From positions 1 through 61,118 of the forward strand of contig NZ_JANQOM010000030.1 in the NCBI RefSeq assembly GCF_028289625.1: a stretch of 61,118 bases of DNA, written 5' to 3'. Both the position numbers and the translations under genes were made by a program. Position 1 is the first letter of the stretch, and each line of letters begins with the position of its first letter. Positions 42,637-52,162 of this stretch are shown piece by piece. The notes under the pieces were generated by a model. The model made no database searches and was not told the DNA's origin. It saw only the letters and a list, made by a program, of their open reading frames with translations. Origin of the DNA: Winogradskyella sp. Its GTDB lineage: Bacteria; Bacteroidota; Bacteroidia; Flavobacteriales; Flavobacteriaceae.

Positions 42637-43749
42637 ATGATTGACGATTTACCAATAAGAAAGATAATTCATATCGATATGGATGCCTTTTATGCCTCTG
42701 TAGAGCAAATGGATAATCCCGAACTTAAAGGTAAACCTATTGCTGTTGGCGGTGGTAGCAAAAGAGGCGTGATTAGCGCTGCAAGTTATGAAGCCCGTAA
42801 ATATGGCGTAAAAAGTGCTATGTCTGGCCGCTTAGCGGAAAAACTTTGCCCTCATCTAATATTTGTTAGACATCGTTTTGATCGCTACAAGGAAATTTCT
42901 AATCGTGTCCGAAGCATTTTTTTTGATTATACCGACTTAGTAGAGCCCTTATCATTAGATGAAGCCTATCTCGATGTTACTGAGAATAAAATAGGGTTAC
43001 CTAGTGCCACTTTAATTGCCCAGAAAATAAGACAACGCATTTTTAATGAGATTGGACTAACAGCTTCCGCTGGTATTTCCATTAACAAATTTATTGCTAA
43101 GGTAGCGAGCGATTATAATAAACCCAATGGACAAAAAACCGTAAACCCAGAGGATGTTATACAGTTTTTGGAAGATTTGGATATTAGAAAGTTTTATGGC
43201 GTTGGTAAGGTGACAGCAGAAAAAATGTATCAAAAAGGCATTTTTACTGGTAAAGATTTAAAATCTAAAAGCCTAGACTATTTAGACAATAACTTTGGTA
43301 AGTCTGGTCGTTATTATTACCATGTGGTACGTGGCATTCACAACAGTGAAGTAAAACCCAACCGAATACGAAAGTCTTTAGCCGCAGAACGCACCTTTAG
43401 TGAGAATTTGTCTTCTGAAATCTTTATGCTCGAAAAATTGGAGCAAATTGCTGAAGAGGTTTCAAGACGATTAGATAAAAGTGAAGTCGCAGGAAAAACA
43501 GTTACTTTAAAAATAAAGTATAGCGACTTTACATTGCAAACAAGAAGTAAAACCTTGCCCTATTACATAAGTGACAAAGCTATTATTCTAGAAACAGCGA
43601 AAGATTTACTATACCAAGAAAAGCTCAATAATTCGGTACGGCTTTTGGGTATTTCACTCTCTAATCTAAATACGGATAAATCCACCTTGAATAAAGCTTC
43701 TGTAGATGAAAAAAAATCTGTCAGCGTACAGTTAAAGTTTGATTTTTAA
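42637..43749 (+). CDS. dinB: DNA polymerase IV
   Basis: A 370-residue Y-family translesion polymerase. Palm motifs IIHIDMDAFYASVEQ and PLSLDEAYLDVT hold the catalytic Asp and Asp-Glu residues. The finger region ISAASYEARKYGVKSAM, the HhH region KFYGVGKVTAEKMYQKGIFTGKDL and the little finger (KSLAAERTFSENLS) are complete. The C-terminus ends in SVSVQLKFDF, like a beta-clamp-binding peptide (QLxLF type). The gene stands alone; no LexA-like box was recognised. Confidence 0.96.
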   Translation: MIDDLPIRKIIHIDMDAFYASVEQMDNPELKGKPIAVGGGSKRGVISAASYEARKYGVKSAMSGRLAEKLCPHLIFVRHRFDRYKEISNRVRSIFFDYTDLVEPLSLDEAYLDVTENKIGLPSATLIAQKIRQRIFNEIGLTASAGISINKFIAKVASDYNKPNGQKTVNPEDVIQFLEDLDIRKFYGVGKVTAEKMYQKGIFTGKDLKSKSLDYLDNNFGKSGRYYYHVVRGIHNSEVKPNRIRKSLAAERTFSENLSSEIFMLEKLEQIAEEVSRRLDKSEVAGKTVTLKIKYSDFTLQTRSKTLPYYISDKAIILETAKDLLYQEKLNNSVRLLGISLSNLNTDKSTLNKASVDEKKSVSVQLKFDF

Positions 43750-43786
43750 TGTATTAAATTTATAACCTTAAAGCTAATCCTAAAAA

Positions 43787-44344
43787 ATGTTTCAATCAAA
43801 ATTCTTCTCTTCAAAAAATCTATTAGACTGGAATATTGAATACAATCTTGGCTTACAGAATAGATTACTGAAAAAAGACGAATTACTACTCGAAGCTGGA
43901 CAACGATGCGATTACTTTTATTTTGTCTTAAAAGGTTTCCTGCGTGTTTACTATCTTGATATTGATGGAAACGAAATCACCCATTGGTTTTCACCAAAAG
44001 ACACAACTATCACCTCACCATTCAGCTATTTTAATAAGGAAGAGAATATTCTTTTCATTCAGGCTTTAGAAGAAACGGACGTTTTGCTCATCTCTTCAGA
44101 CCAGCTTAATACTGTTATTGAAAATGTACCTTCCGCCAATAAAGAAGCCCGAAAGTTGCTTGCAGAATTTGCAATGACCTTTAGCCGAAGAGTAATGGAA
44201 ATACATACAAAAACTGCCGAATCTAGATATCTCAAGCTCATGGCAGAACACTCTACCATTTTTCAAAAAGCTAAACTATCTCATATTGCTTCCTTTTTAG
44301 GTATCACTCAACAAAGCTTAAGCAGAATCAGAAAAAATATCTGA
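43787..44344 (+). CDS. Crp/Fnr-family transcriptional regulator
   Basis: A 185-residue protein with an N-terminal cyclic-nucleotide-binding-like barrel (LLKKDELLLEAGQRCDYFYF, VLKGFLRVYYLDIDGNEITHW, PFSYFNKEENILFIQALEET) and a C-terminal helix-turn-helix (AKLSHIASFLGITQQSLSRIRKNI). The HTH ends abruptly, as in the short Bacteroidota Crp/Fnr subgroup. No Fe-S cysteine set as in FNR is seen. It is followed by an SDR/aldehyde dehydrogenase pair with a palindrome at the promoter, which makes it the likely local regulator. Confidence 0.9.
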   Translation: MFQSKFFSSKNLLDWNIEYNLGLQNRLLKKDELLLEAGQRCDYFYFVLKGFLRVYYLDIDGNEITHWFSPKDTTITSPFSYFNKEENILFIQALEETDVLLISSDQLNTVIENVPSANKEARKLLAEFAMTFSRRVMEIHTKTAESRYLKLMAEHSTIFQKAKLSHIASFLGITQQSLSRIRKNI

Positions 44345-44354
44345 CACATCGTTT

Positions 44355-44399
44355 TTTACCATAGGGTAAATATTTCATCGATTGCACCCAATAATTTTG
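44355..44399 (+). promoter_or_regulatory. Candidate Crp/Fnr operator and promoter of the SDR/ALDH pair
   Basis: The perfect dyad TTTACC-ATAG-GGTAAA (44355-44370) starts 10 bases after the regulator stop. TAATTTTG at 44392-44399 fits the -7 box. The dyad centre lies about 43 bases before the predicted transcription start, a spacing often used by Crp/Fnr activators. Confidence 0.5.
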
Positions 44400-44431
44400 T
44401 GGTATCGTTTTAAGTTAAAAATCGAATCACA

Positions 44432-45211
44432 ATGAAAACAACAGCATTAATTACAGGAGCAGCAAGCGGCATCGGGAAAGAATTTTCTCGTATTCACGCT
44501 GCTAAAGGTGGCGACATCGTTGCCGTTGACATGAACGCTGAAGGGCTTAAATCCTTAAAAAGCGAATTAGAAAACCAATTTGGTACAACGGTTTACACCA
44601 TTGTTAAAAATCTTACCGAATTATCCGCACCACAAGAAATCTATGATGAGTTAAAAAACAGTAATATTAAAATAGATTACCTCATTAATAACGCGGGCTT
44701 TGGTGGCGTTGGTGCATTTCACGAAAGAAACTGGAACACAGATTTGGCAATGATTCAGGTAAACGTATTGGCACTTACGGCATTGACCAGACAATTCTTA
44801 CCAGATTTTATTGCTCGCGATTCTGGAAAGATATTAAATGTATCATCTACAGTGAGTTTAATCCCAGGCCCATTTCAAGCTGTATATTTTGCAACTAAGG
44901 CCTTTGTAACGTCCTTTAATAGATCTATATATGGTGAATTAAGCGGCACCAATGTATCTTCTACGGCAGTATTGCCAGGTGCTACAAAAACAGCATTTGG
45001 TGATCACTCTGGGATGAATAAAACCGCTATTTACAAAAAGCCAGCAAGCGCAGCCGATGTTGCCTTAGAAGGTTACAACGCCATGGAAAAAGGAGAGGTT
45101 GAAGTCATTGCCGGATTAGGTTTCAACCAAAGATTAGAACTAAGACTTGCACCATTTTTATCGGCAAAATCTTTAATCAATAGAATTAAAAAGCAATCGG
45201 CAGTTAATTAA
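44432..45211 (+). CDS. SDR family oxidoreductase
   Basis: A 259-residue short-chain dehydrogenase with the NAD(P) site TGAASGIGKEF, NNAGFGG, catalytic Ser in ILNVSSTVSL and YxxxK as AVYFATKAFV. A DltE/YqjQ-like type ending LINRIKKQ suggests a membrane-associated or broad carbonyl reductase, but the substrate is unknown. It is followed 27 bases later by an aldehyde dehydrogenase, so both may deal with aldehyde or alcohol turnover under control of the adjacent Crp/Fnr protein. Confidence 0.9.
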   Translation: MKTTALITGAASGIGKEFSRIHAAKGGDIVAVDMNAEGLKSLKSELENQFGTTVYTIVKNLTELSAPQEIYDELKNSNIKIDYLINNAGFGGVGAFHERNWNTDLAMIQVNVLALTALTRQFLPDFIARDSGKILNVSSTVSLIPGPFQAVYFATKAFVTSFNRSIYGELSGTNVSSTAVLPGATKTAFGDHSGMNKTAIYKKPASAADVALEGYNAMEKGEVEVIAGLGFNQRLELRLAPFLSAKSLINRIKKQSAVN

Positions 45212-45238
45212 TTATACTGCATCAAAAATATAGAAATC

Positions 45239-46639
45239 ATGACCACACAAACACCCCTTTCAATAGAACAATTTGAGAAAGACGTCAATCAATTAGTAAA
45301 CAACCAAAGAGCGTATTTTAACAGTAACGCTACACGCTCCGCAGAGTTTAGATTGAAGCAACTAAAAAAGCTAAAGGCCTTACTATTAGAGCACGAGGAA
45401 GAAATGCACCAAGCCATATTTAAAGACTTTGGTAAATCTAAATATGAAAATCAGTTAACCGAGTTTTTTCCGTTAATTGATGAGATTAATCTAACCATAA
45501 AAAATCTCAAAAAATGGATGCAGCACAAAAGTGTTAGAACCAATTTGCTAAACTTCCCGGCAAAAAGCTATTTAGTACCAGAACCTTTAGGTGTTACTTT
45601 AGTTATTGGTGCATGGAACTTTCCGTACAACCTATCTTTAACACCAATGGTTGGGTCTATGGCCGCAGGTAATACTACGATTTTAAAACCTAGTGAGCTT
45701 CCTGTAGAAACCAGTAAAATAATGACTAAAATTATCAACGAAAATTTTGATCCAAATTACTTATGCGTTGTAGAAGGTGCCATCCCAGAAACCACGGCAT
45801 TACTAAAACAACGTTACGATAAGATATTTTTTACAGGTAGTCCAATGGTCGGTAAAATCGTTAATAAAGCTGCTGCTGAACACCTAACCAATGTTACCTT
45901 AGAGCTAGGAGGTAAAAACCCTGCTATCTTTCATAAAGACGCTGCTTTAAAGATTGGTGTTAAACGTATGATCTGGGCAAAATTCGTCAACTCTGGCCAG
46001 TTTTGTATTACTACCGATTACGCCTTGGTACATAAAGACATTAAAGAAGAGTTTTTAAAGTTGACCATACAAGAAATTGAAAAGGGTAATTTCTCTGAAG
46101 AAAACAATAACTATGTTCAGATAATTAACAGCAGAAACTTTGATCGTGTGGTGAATCTTATTGACCCAGAAAAGGTACATTATGGTGGTGGTTATAATCG
46201 TGAGGATCGAAGAATTCAACCTACCATATTAACTGAAGTAAATTTAGATGACAAGGTAATGCAAGAAGAGATTTTTGGACCCTTATTACCAGTCATTGAA
46301 TATGAAACCATAGATGAGGCCTTTGACATCATTAAACGTTTTGAAAAACCATTGGCAGCTTATTTATTCTCTGATAGCAACGCTATAAAAGACCGCTTTT
46401 TGAATGAAATTCCGTTTGGTAGCGGTGGTATTAACGACTGCGTTATGCAAGTATCTAATCCTAATATACCTTTTGGTGGAGTTGGTCATAGTGGTATGGG
46501 TCGTTATCATGGTAAGTATAGTTTTGAGTGCTTTTCACATTTTAAAGGAGTGCTTGATAAACCTACCGTTATAGAAACCAATTTAAAATACTATGGTTAT
46601 AGCGAAAAGCGCATGAAGATTATGAAAGCCTTAAGTTAA
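45239..46639 (+). CDS. Aldehyde dehydrogenase (class 3-like)
   Basis: A 466-residue NAD(P)-dependent aldehyde dehydrogenase. It has the cofactor-binding block GAWNFPYNLSLTPMVGSMAA, LKPSELPVETSK, FTGSPMVGKIVNKAA, the catalytic Glu in LELGGKNPAIF, and the catalytic Cys in NSGQFCITTDY. Its length (about 460) and lack of an extended N-terminus fit class 3 (fatty or aromatic aldehydes). It is probably co-transcribed with the SDR gene. Confidence 0.95.
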   Translation: MTTQTPLSIEQFEKDVNQLVNNQRAYFNSNATRSAEFRLKQLKKLKALLLEHEEEMHQAIFKDFGKSKYENQLTEFFPLIDEINLTIKNLKKWMQHKSVRTNLLNFPAKSYLVPEPLGVTLVIGAWNFPYNLSLTPMVGSMAAGNTTILKPSELPVETSKIMTKIINENFDPNYLCVVEGAIPETTALLKQRYDKIFFTGSPMVGKIVNKAAAEHLTNVTLELGGKNPAIFHKDAALKIGVKRMIWAKFVNSGQFCITTDYALVHKDIKEEFLKLTIQEIEKGNFSEENNNYVQIINSRNFDRVVNLIDPEKVHYGGGYNREDRRIQPTILTEVNLDDKVMQEEIFGPLLPVIEYETIDEAFDIIKRFEKPLAAYLFSDSNAIKDRFLNEIPFGSGGINDCVMQVSNPNIPFGGVGHSGMGRYHGKYSFECFSHFKGVLDKPTVIETNLKYYGYSEKRMKIMKALS

Positions 46640-46720
46640 CCGTCATTATTAAATTTAAAAATAAACTACTAGGAGTTGCCTTACATCAACAAGTTAAGGC
46701 AACCTGTAACCCCAAAATCT

Positions 46721-46954
46721 ATGAAAGATTTAGTTAGTAAACAGGAGGTCAAAAGAAAACTTGTTTTTGCTTTAATTATGGGAATGATAACTACGGGTAT
46801 TATTTCTTTCGCGTTAATAGCTATTAATTTAGGGATAACTGAAAGTTTTCTAAAAACCTGGATAAAATCGTGGATATTGGCTTATGTATTTGTCATTCCA
46901 GCAATATTATTTATTGCGCCATGTGTAGAACGCCTTGTTAGTCGTTTGGTATAA
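46721..46954 (+). CDS. DUF2798 small membrane protein
   Basis: A 77-residue protein with two membrane helices (KLVFALIMGMITTGIISFALI and WILAYVFVIPAILFIAPCVERLV). This pattern is the DUF2798 family. ATG at 46721 is preferred over an in-frame TTG at 46676. It is 81 bases after the aldehyde dehydrogenase. The function is unknown. Confidence 0.8.
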   Translation: MKDLVSKQEVKRKLVFALIMGMITTGIISFALIAINLGITESFLKTWIKSWILAYVFVIPAILFIAPCVERLVSRLV

Positions 46955-47070
46955 TTGTTCTTTCTTTAGTGATGAAGTAATTGTTGAAGTTGCTCAAAGA
47001 GAGTGGCAGCAGAAGGCACGCTCCTATAGCTGTTATAGAAGAGTGGAACGCTTAAATATAAATTTTTATA

Positions 47071-48510
47071 TTAAAAGCTACAACTCTCAATTTCAGTAAC
47101 ACGTAGTGTATTTACCATACCTTTGGCTTGTATTGGCATTGCTGCTAAGCTAATAAGCATATCTCCCACTTCGAGATAGCCTTTTTTACAGGCTATAGCA
47201 TTAACGTCTTCTATGGTTTCGTCCGTGCTTACAAATCGATCATAATAAAATGCTTCAACGCCCCAGAGCAAACTCAATTGTGTCAGAATTCGCGTGTTAG
47301 AAGTGAAAACCAATATGTGCGCCTTTGGTCTCCAAGCCGATATTTGAAAAGCGGTATATCCACTATTGGTCAAAGTAGAAATGGCTTTGGCATTGATTTC
47401 GTTGGCCATATTTGCCGCATGATAGCATATAGACTTTGTAATATAACGTTTAGTACGTATATGAGGTGGCGATTGCGGTACTTCAATTAATGGGGAGTCT
47501 TCCACACTACGAATGATGTTCGCCATCTGTCTAATAACCTGTACTGGATATTGACCAACAGACGTTTCACCAGACAACATTACGGCATCGGCACCATCCA
47601 TAACGGAGTTAGCGACATCATTGACCTCTGCACGTGTCGGAGTTAAGCTTGTAATCATGGTCTCCATCATCTGTGTAGCAATGATTACGGGTATCCTAGC
47701 ACGCTTAGCTCTAAGCACCAATTGCTTCTGGATAAGTGGTACTTCCTGAGCAGGAATCTCCACACCCAAATCACCTCGAGCTACCATCAAACCATCACAA
47801 TAAGCAACTATTTTATCGATATTCTCAACAGCTTCGGGCTTTTCTATCTTGGCTATAATCGGAATTTTATAATCGCTATGTTCCTTGATTAATTCCTCTA
47901 ATTGTATTAAATCCTCTGCATGCCTAACAAAAGACAAGGCAATCCAATCAACGCGCTGTCCAATGGCAAAAATGGCATCGTCTATATCTTTCTCGGTTAA
48001 GGCTGGTTGAGAAATATTAGTGTTCGGTAGATTAACTCCTTTTTTGGATTTTAAGGGTCCTCCCTGAAGTACTTTTGCTTTTACTTCAGATGTCCCATCC
48101 GTAGAAACAACTTCGAAGATTAGCTTACCGTCGTCTAACAATATACGCTCACCAGGCTTGGCATCCTGAGGAAAGTTCTCATAGGTCATATAAACACGTT
48201 CCTTTGTCCCTTCAAATCGTTCTCCTGTAGCGAAAATTATTTCATCCCCTTCATTGACGATGACATCTCCCTTCATAGTGCCAACACGCAGTTTCGGCCC
48301 TTGTAAATCTGCCAAAATTGATGCATTGTAGCCATGCTCGGCATTAAGCGCTCTTATCATTTTAATACGCTCCTCAACATCTTTATAATCTGCATGGGAA
48401 AAATTGATTCTAAAAACATTGGCACCTTCCTCTAGCATCGCCTTTAAAATTTCCTTATTGCTGGTTGCAGGGCCTAAGGTGGCTACTATTTTTGTTTTTT
48501 TATTTGACAT
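47071..48510 (-). CDS. pyk: Pyruvate kinase
   Basis: A 479-residue glycolytic enzyme converting phosphoenolpyruvate and ADP to pyruvate and ATP. Blocks: KTKIVATLGPATSN, FRINFSHA, ILADLQGPKLRVG, the catalytic IPIIAKIEKPEAVENIDKI, MVARGDLGVEIP, IATQMMETMITSLTPTRAE and DAVMLSGETSVGQYP. The C-terminal effector domain is complete. It starts 4 bases after the IPExxxVDY gene and so is expressed with it. Confidence 0.97.
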   Translation of the reverse strand: MSNKKTKIVATLGPATSNKEILKAMLEEGANVFRINFSHADYKDVEERIKMIRALNAEHGYNASILADLQGPKLRVGTMKGDVIVNEGDEIIFATGERFEGTKERVYMTYENFPQDAKPGERILLDDGKLIFEVVSTDGTSEVKAKVLQGGPLKSKKGVNLPNTNISQPALTEKDIDDAIFAIGQRVDWIALSFVRHAEDLIQLEELIKEHSDYKIPIIAKIEKPEAVENIDKIVAYCDGLMVARGDLGVEIPAQEVPLIQKQLVLRAKRARIPVIIATQMMETMITSLTPTRAEVNDVANSVMDGADAVMLSGETSVGQYPVQVIRQMANIIRSVEDSPLIEVPQSPPHIRTKRYITKSICYHAANMANEINAKAISTLTNSGYTAFQISAWRPKAHILVFTSNTRILTQLSLLWGVEAFYYDRFVSTDETIEDVNAIACKKGYLEVGDMLISLAAMPIQAKGMVNTLRVTEIESCSF

Positions 48511-48514
48511 TAAT

Positions 48515-48991
48515 TCAAAAGATTAAATGGTCTTTAGATTTTATTTGTGATGGATTTACCGAATAACTGGTTACAATCTGCTGAATATTCTGCAGTTTAT
48601 GTAAAATTAATTTATCATTTATGTTCTGTATTTCATCTGAAATTTTAATAAAGTAATCTACACTTTTATGTTCTGGAACAAGATTAAAAATCTTTATGAC
48701 TTTGTCTTCAGACTGAAATAGACCAGTACTGTATAAGCTATCCTCTTCTTTTTTGCAAACGTTAGATACTAAATTCCAAGTAACATATTGCGAGGCATTA
48801 TTCCATTCAAAAATACTGTATGATGACTTTAAATACTCAAAATCCAAATCGTTTGATTTCCGTTTTAAATTAAGTCCTAAACTTTGGTTGAGTAAATAAG
48901 CCAAACGGTAATCTTCTAGCCCACAATGAATCGCAATAAGTTTGTAGGTATCGTCATAAAAATCATCAACCAGAAGTTTATGTAAAGCCAT
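48515..48991 (-). CDS. IPExxxVDY family protein
   Basis: A 158-residue protein of a Bacteroidota family named for the motif seen here as LVPEHKSVDYF (about residues 111-121). The N-terminal half has YKLIAIHCGLEDYRLAYLLNQ and SIFEWNNASQYVTWNL. The biochemical role is unknown. The family is often next to pyruvate kinase and rnc, as here, upstream of pyk and downstream of rnc. Confidence 0.9.
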   Translation of the reverse strand: MALHKLLVDDFYDDTYKLIAIHCGLEDYRLAYLLNQSLGLNLKRKSNDLDFEYLKSSYSIFEWNNASQYVTWNLVSNVCKKEEDSLYSTGLFQSEDKVIKIFNLVPEHKSVDYFIKISDEIQNINDKLILHKLQNIQQIVTSYSVNPSQIKSKDHLIF

Positions 48992-49128
48992 ACAGTTACA
49001 ACTTTGAGTGGTAAATATAGTATAATAATAGGTTGATTATGTCAACTTTTGGTTAATCTTGTTGCTTAAAACCTACGAAAACGTTGTAGTAAAATAGGAT
49101 TTAAAAATAAACTTAAATATCGATACAA

Positions 49129-49872
49129 TCAGATATGCTTGGTGATTTGTTTCTGAAATGCAAAAAATGCACGTTTTGATGCTTTTTCTTCTGCTTTCTT
49201 CTTGGAAGTTGCCCTTGCTTTGGATACCACTTTGTCATTGATACTTAGCTTAACTGAAAAATGCTTTAACTCGTCATTTCCTGTATCCTCATAGACCTCA
49301 TAGTCAAAGGTGTTTTTCTCTTTTTGACACCATTCTATCAATAAACTTTTATAGCTAATAACCTTTCCTTCTAGGGTTTCGATATCAACATGAGGGTTAA
49401 TAACACGCTTGTATAAGAAATTTTCACAAACCTTATAACCTTTATCTAAATAGATGGCCCCTACTAAGGCTTCAAATAAATTGCCATGAATATTATTACC
49501 AAAATTAGATTTAGGGATTCTACTTTGCACTAAGCCTATGAGATTCAATTCTTTACCCAACTCATTGAGGTGTTCTCTGCTTACCACCTTAGAACGCATT
49601 TTGGTGAGATAACCTTCATCTCCATGAGGTACCTGTTCATAGAGATAGGCAGCAATAACTGAACTTATCATAGCATCTCCCACAAATTCCAGTCTTTCAT
49701 AGTTAATTGGATTCCCCTTTTTATCCTTTATATTCATGGAACGATGCGTAAAGGCTTTTATGTAAAGAGATTGGGATTTTGGCTTAAAACCCAAAATCTT
49801 TTTTAGTTGTAAAAAAAAATTCCCGTCTTGTTCAGTACGGGAATTCTTTAATATGTTACGAATGAAACCCAT
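49129..49872 (-). CDS. rnc: Ribonuclease III
   Basis: A 247-residue double-strand-specific RNase. The nuclease signature is ERLEFVGDAMISSVIAAYLY, with further acidic residues in NLFEALVGAIYLDKGY. The C-terminal dsRNA-binding domain (about 170-240) runs from YKSLLIEWCQKEKN to ARATSKKKAEEKASKRAFFAF. It starts 7 bases after the fabF stop, in the acpP-fabF-rnc order common in many bacteria. It could process the hairpin RNAs found elsewhere in this window. Confidence 0.96.
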   Translation of the reverse strand: MGFIRNILKNSRTEQDGNFFLQLKKILGFKPKSQSLYIKAFTHRSMNIKDKKGNPINYERLEFVGDAMISSVIAAYLYEQVPHGDEGYLTKMRSKVVSREHLNELGKELNLIGLVQSRIPKSNFGNNIHGNLFEALVGAIYLDKGYKVCENFLYKRVINPHVDIETLEGKVISYKSLLIEWCQKEKNTFDYEVYEDTGNDELKHFSVKLSINDKVVSKARATSKKKAEEKASKRAFFAFQKQITKHI

Positions 49873-49879
49873 TCGGGAT

Positions 49880-51130
49880 TTAATCTAGCTTTTTAAATAA
49901 TACACAAGCGTTGTGACCGCCAAATCCAAATGTATTACTCATTGCGACTTTAATATCTCGTTTCTGAGCTTTATTGAGCGTCAAATTCAATTCTGGGTCT
50001 ATGCTTTCGTCAACCGTTTCGTGGTTAATTGTAGGTGGAACCATACTGTTTTCTATGGCCAAAATCGAAGCAATAGCCTCAATGGCTCCTGCTGCGCCCA
50101 ACAAATGGCCTGTCATAGACTTGGTAGAATTAATATTGATATTTTTAGCATGGCTGCCAAACACTTCTGATATAGCTTTCAATTCAGCAACATCACCTAA
50201 TGGCGTGGATGTGCCATGTGTATTAATATGATCTACATCTTCAGGGTCTAAGCCCGCATTTTCTAAACAATTCTTCATTACTGCAACAACGCCTATTCCA
50301 TCTGGATGTGGAGCTGTCATATGATAAGCATCAGAGGATAAACCACCACCAATAACCTCGGCATAGATTTTAGCTCCTCTGGCTTTGGCATGTTCGTATT
50401 CCTCGAGGATAATAGCACCTGCACCTTCACCTAATACAAAACCATCACGATTAGCATCAAACGGTCTTGAAGCGGTCTCGGGACTATCGTTTCTTGTAGA
50501 CATCGCATGCATGGCATTAAAACCACCCATACCTGCAATAGTAACAGCAGCTTCACTTCCACCAGTAATAATAACATCACAATGCCCTAAACGAATAGTA
50601 TTTAGTGCATCGATAAGAGAATTTGCAGACGAGGCACACGCTGAAACAGTTGTATAATTTGGCCCCATAAAGCCATGCTTTATAGAAATGTTCCCTGGAG
50701 CAATGTCCGCAATCATCTTTGGGATAAAGAATGGGTTAAATCTTGGAGTACCATCCCCTTTGGCATAATTTAGGACTTCTTCCTGAAAGGTTTCAAGACC
50801 ACCTATTCCAGCTCCCCAAATAACACCTACCCTATATTTGTTTATTGTGTCTAGATCTAGATTCGCATCTGCAATAGCTTCATCTGAAGCCACCATAGCA
50901 TATTGCGAAAATTTATCCATCTTACGTGCTAACTTTCTATCAATAAAGTCAGTAACATTGAAATTTTTTACTTCACAAGCGAACTGTGTTTTGAACTTTT
51001 CAGCATCAAAATGTGTAATTGGGGCAGCGCCACTTTTCCCATTGACAAGACCATCCCAATATTCATCTTTGGTATTGCCAATTGGTGTAAGTGCACCTAA
51101 ACCAGTAACTACGACTCGCTTTAATTCCAT
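49880..51130 (-). CDS. fabF: Beta-ketoacyl-ACP synthase II
   Basis: A 416-residue condensing enzyme of fatty acid synthesis. It has the N-terminus RVVVTGLGALTPIG, the catalytic Cys in VSACASSANSLIDA, the first His in NTHGTSTPLGD and the second in KSMTGHLLGAAGAIE, and the C-terminal NTFGFGGHNACVLFKK. It lies 12 bases after acpP and 7 before rnc, as in typical fab clusters. Confidence 0.97.
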   Translation of the reverse strand: MELKRVVVTGLGALTPIGNTKDEYWDGLVNGKSGAAPITHFDAEKFKTQFACEVKNFNVTDFIDRKLARKMDKFSQYAMVASDEAIADANLDLDTINKYRVGVIWGAGIGGLETFQEEVLNYAKGDGTPRFNPFFIPKMIADIAPGNISIKHGFMGPNYTTVSACASSANSLIDALNTIRLGHCDVIITGGSEAAVTIAGMGGFNAMHAMSTRNDSPETASRPFDANRDGFVLGEGAGAIILEEYEHAKARGAKIYAEVIGGGLSSDAYHMTAPHPDGIGVVAVMKNCLENAGLDPEDVDHINTHGTSTPLGDVAELKAISEVFGSHAKNININSTKSMTGHLLGAAGAIEAIASILAIENSMVPPTINHETVDESIDPELNLTLNKAQKRDIKVAMSNTFGFGGHNACVLFKKLD

Positions 51131-51142
51131 AAAAATAAAGTC

Positions 51143-51376
51143 TTATTTTGCTTCTTCTATATAAGAGATAGCTTGACCAACTGTTGCAATGTTTTCAGCT
51201 TGATCATCTGGGATTTGAATATCAAATTCTTTTTCAAATTCCATGATTAATTCTACAGTATCTAGTGAATCTGCACCTAAGTCGTTAGTGAAGCTCGCTT
51301 CAGTTACAACTTCGTTTTCATCAACACCTAATTTGTCTACGATAATCGCTTTTACTCTTGATGCAATGTCTGACAT
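51143..51376 (-). CDS. acpP: Acyl carrier protein
   Basis: A 77-residue acidic protein with phosphopantetheine attachment Ser in [16 protein letters not shown]. It carries acyl chains for fatty acid synthesis and is the substrate-bearing partner of FabF encoded next. It has its own -7 box and a long upstream dyad. Confidence 0.97.
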   Translation of the reverse strand: MSDIASRVKAIIVDKLGVDENEVVTEASFTNDLGADSLDTVELIMEFEKEFDIQIPDDQAENIATVGQAISYIEEAK

Positions 51377-51407
51377 AATCTTTTAATTTTAAGTTTTAAT
51401 TAGACCG

Positions 51408-51415
51408 CAAAAATA
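51408..51415 (-). promoter_or_regulatory. TAnnTTTG -7 box for acpP
   Basis: TATTTTTG on the minus strand, 31 nt before the acpP ATG. Confidence 0.5.
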
Positions 51416-51443
51416 AAAAACTTTATTTTAAAAATCATCTTTA

Positions 51444-51477
51444 CCGATAAAATGTGCACTTTAGTGCAAAAATTCGG
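51444..51477. promoter_or_regulatory. 34-bp dyad in the divergent acpP/purN promoter region
   Basis: CCGATAAAATGTGCACTTTA starts an imperfect palindrome ending GTGCAAAAATTCGG, with outer CCGA/TCGG and inner TGCACT/AGTGCA arms. It lies about 29 bp upstream of the acpP -7 box and 82 bp before purN. The left half recurs with 18 of 20 identical bases at 55791-55810, before the small-RNA genes. Confidence 0.5.
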
Positions 51478-51559
51478 CAGAAGTCTTTTTGTTTTGTGCC
51501 TAATTGTAAATTATTATTCTTTTTTTTGTTTTTGAACTTTATGAAGATTGCAATTATAT

Positions 51560-52162
51560 ATGAAACGTGTAGTAATTTTTGCGTCCGGTAGCGGAAGTAA
51601 TGCTGAAAATTTAATTCGGTTTTTTCAAAATAGTGACCATGCTTCTGTTGTTCAGGTATTGACCAACAATCCTCATGCCAAAGTATTAGAACGATGTAAA
51701 ATTCTAAAAATTAGCGCTTTATCTTTCAATAGAATTGCATTCTCTAAGTCAAATGATGTGCTCAATATTTTAAGAATTAACCAACCAGATTTAATTATTC
51801 TTGCTGGTTTTCTTTGGAAATTTCCTGAATTCATTTTAAATGAATTCAAAAATAAAGTCATAAATATTCACCCAGCCCTTTTACCAAAATATGGTGGAAA
51901 AGGCATGTATGGTATGCATGTTCACAAAGCTGTAGTTGCCAATAAAGAAGCCGAAACTGGGATTACCATTCACTATGTCAATGAAAATTATGATGAGGGA
52001 GCTATTATTTTTCAAGCAAAATGCGAGGTTTTACCTATAGAATCCGCTGAAGAGGTAGCTGCCAAGATACACGAATTGGAGATGGAGTATTTTCCTTTGG
52101 TAGTCGAGAAATTGCTGGGCACTGAGGCTCTCGAAGTGCCCTTTAAAAAAGATTTATTGTGA
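51560..52162 (+). CDS. purN: Phosphoribosylglycinamide formyltransferase
   Basis: A 200-residue enzyme adding the formyl group from 10-formyl-THF to GAR, step three of purine synthesis. Motifs: VVIFASGSGSNAENLIRF at the N-terminus, the catalytic INIHPALLPKYGGKGMYGMHVH with Asn and His, and ETGITIHYVNENYDEGAIIFQ with the catalytic Asp. ATG at 51560 is preferred over TTG at 51548. The last codons (LGTEALEVPFKKDLL) are encoded by one arm and loop of a repeat hairpin, so the C-terminus seems to have been remodelled by it. Confidence 0.95.
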   Translation: MKRVVIFASGSGSNAENLIRFFQNSDHASVVQVLTNNPHAKVLERCKILKISALSFNRIAFSKSNDVLNILRINQPDLIILAGFLWKFPEFILNEFKNKVINIHPALLPKYGGKGMYGMHVHKAVVANKEAETGITIHYVNENYDEGAIIFQAKCEVLPIESAEEVAAKIHELEMEYFPLVVEKLLGTEALEVPFKKDLL

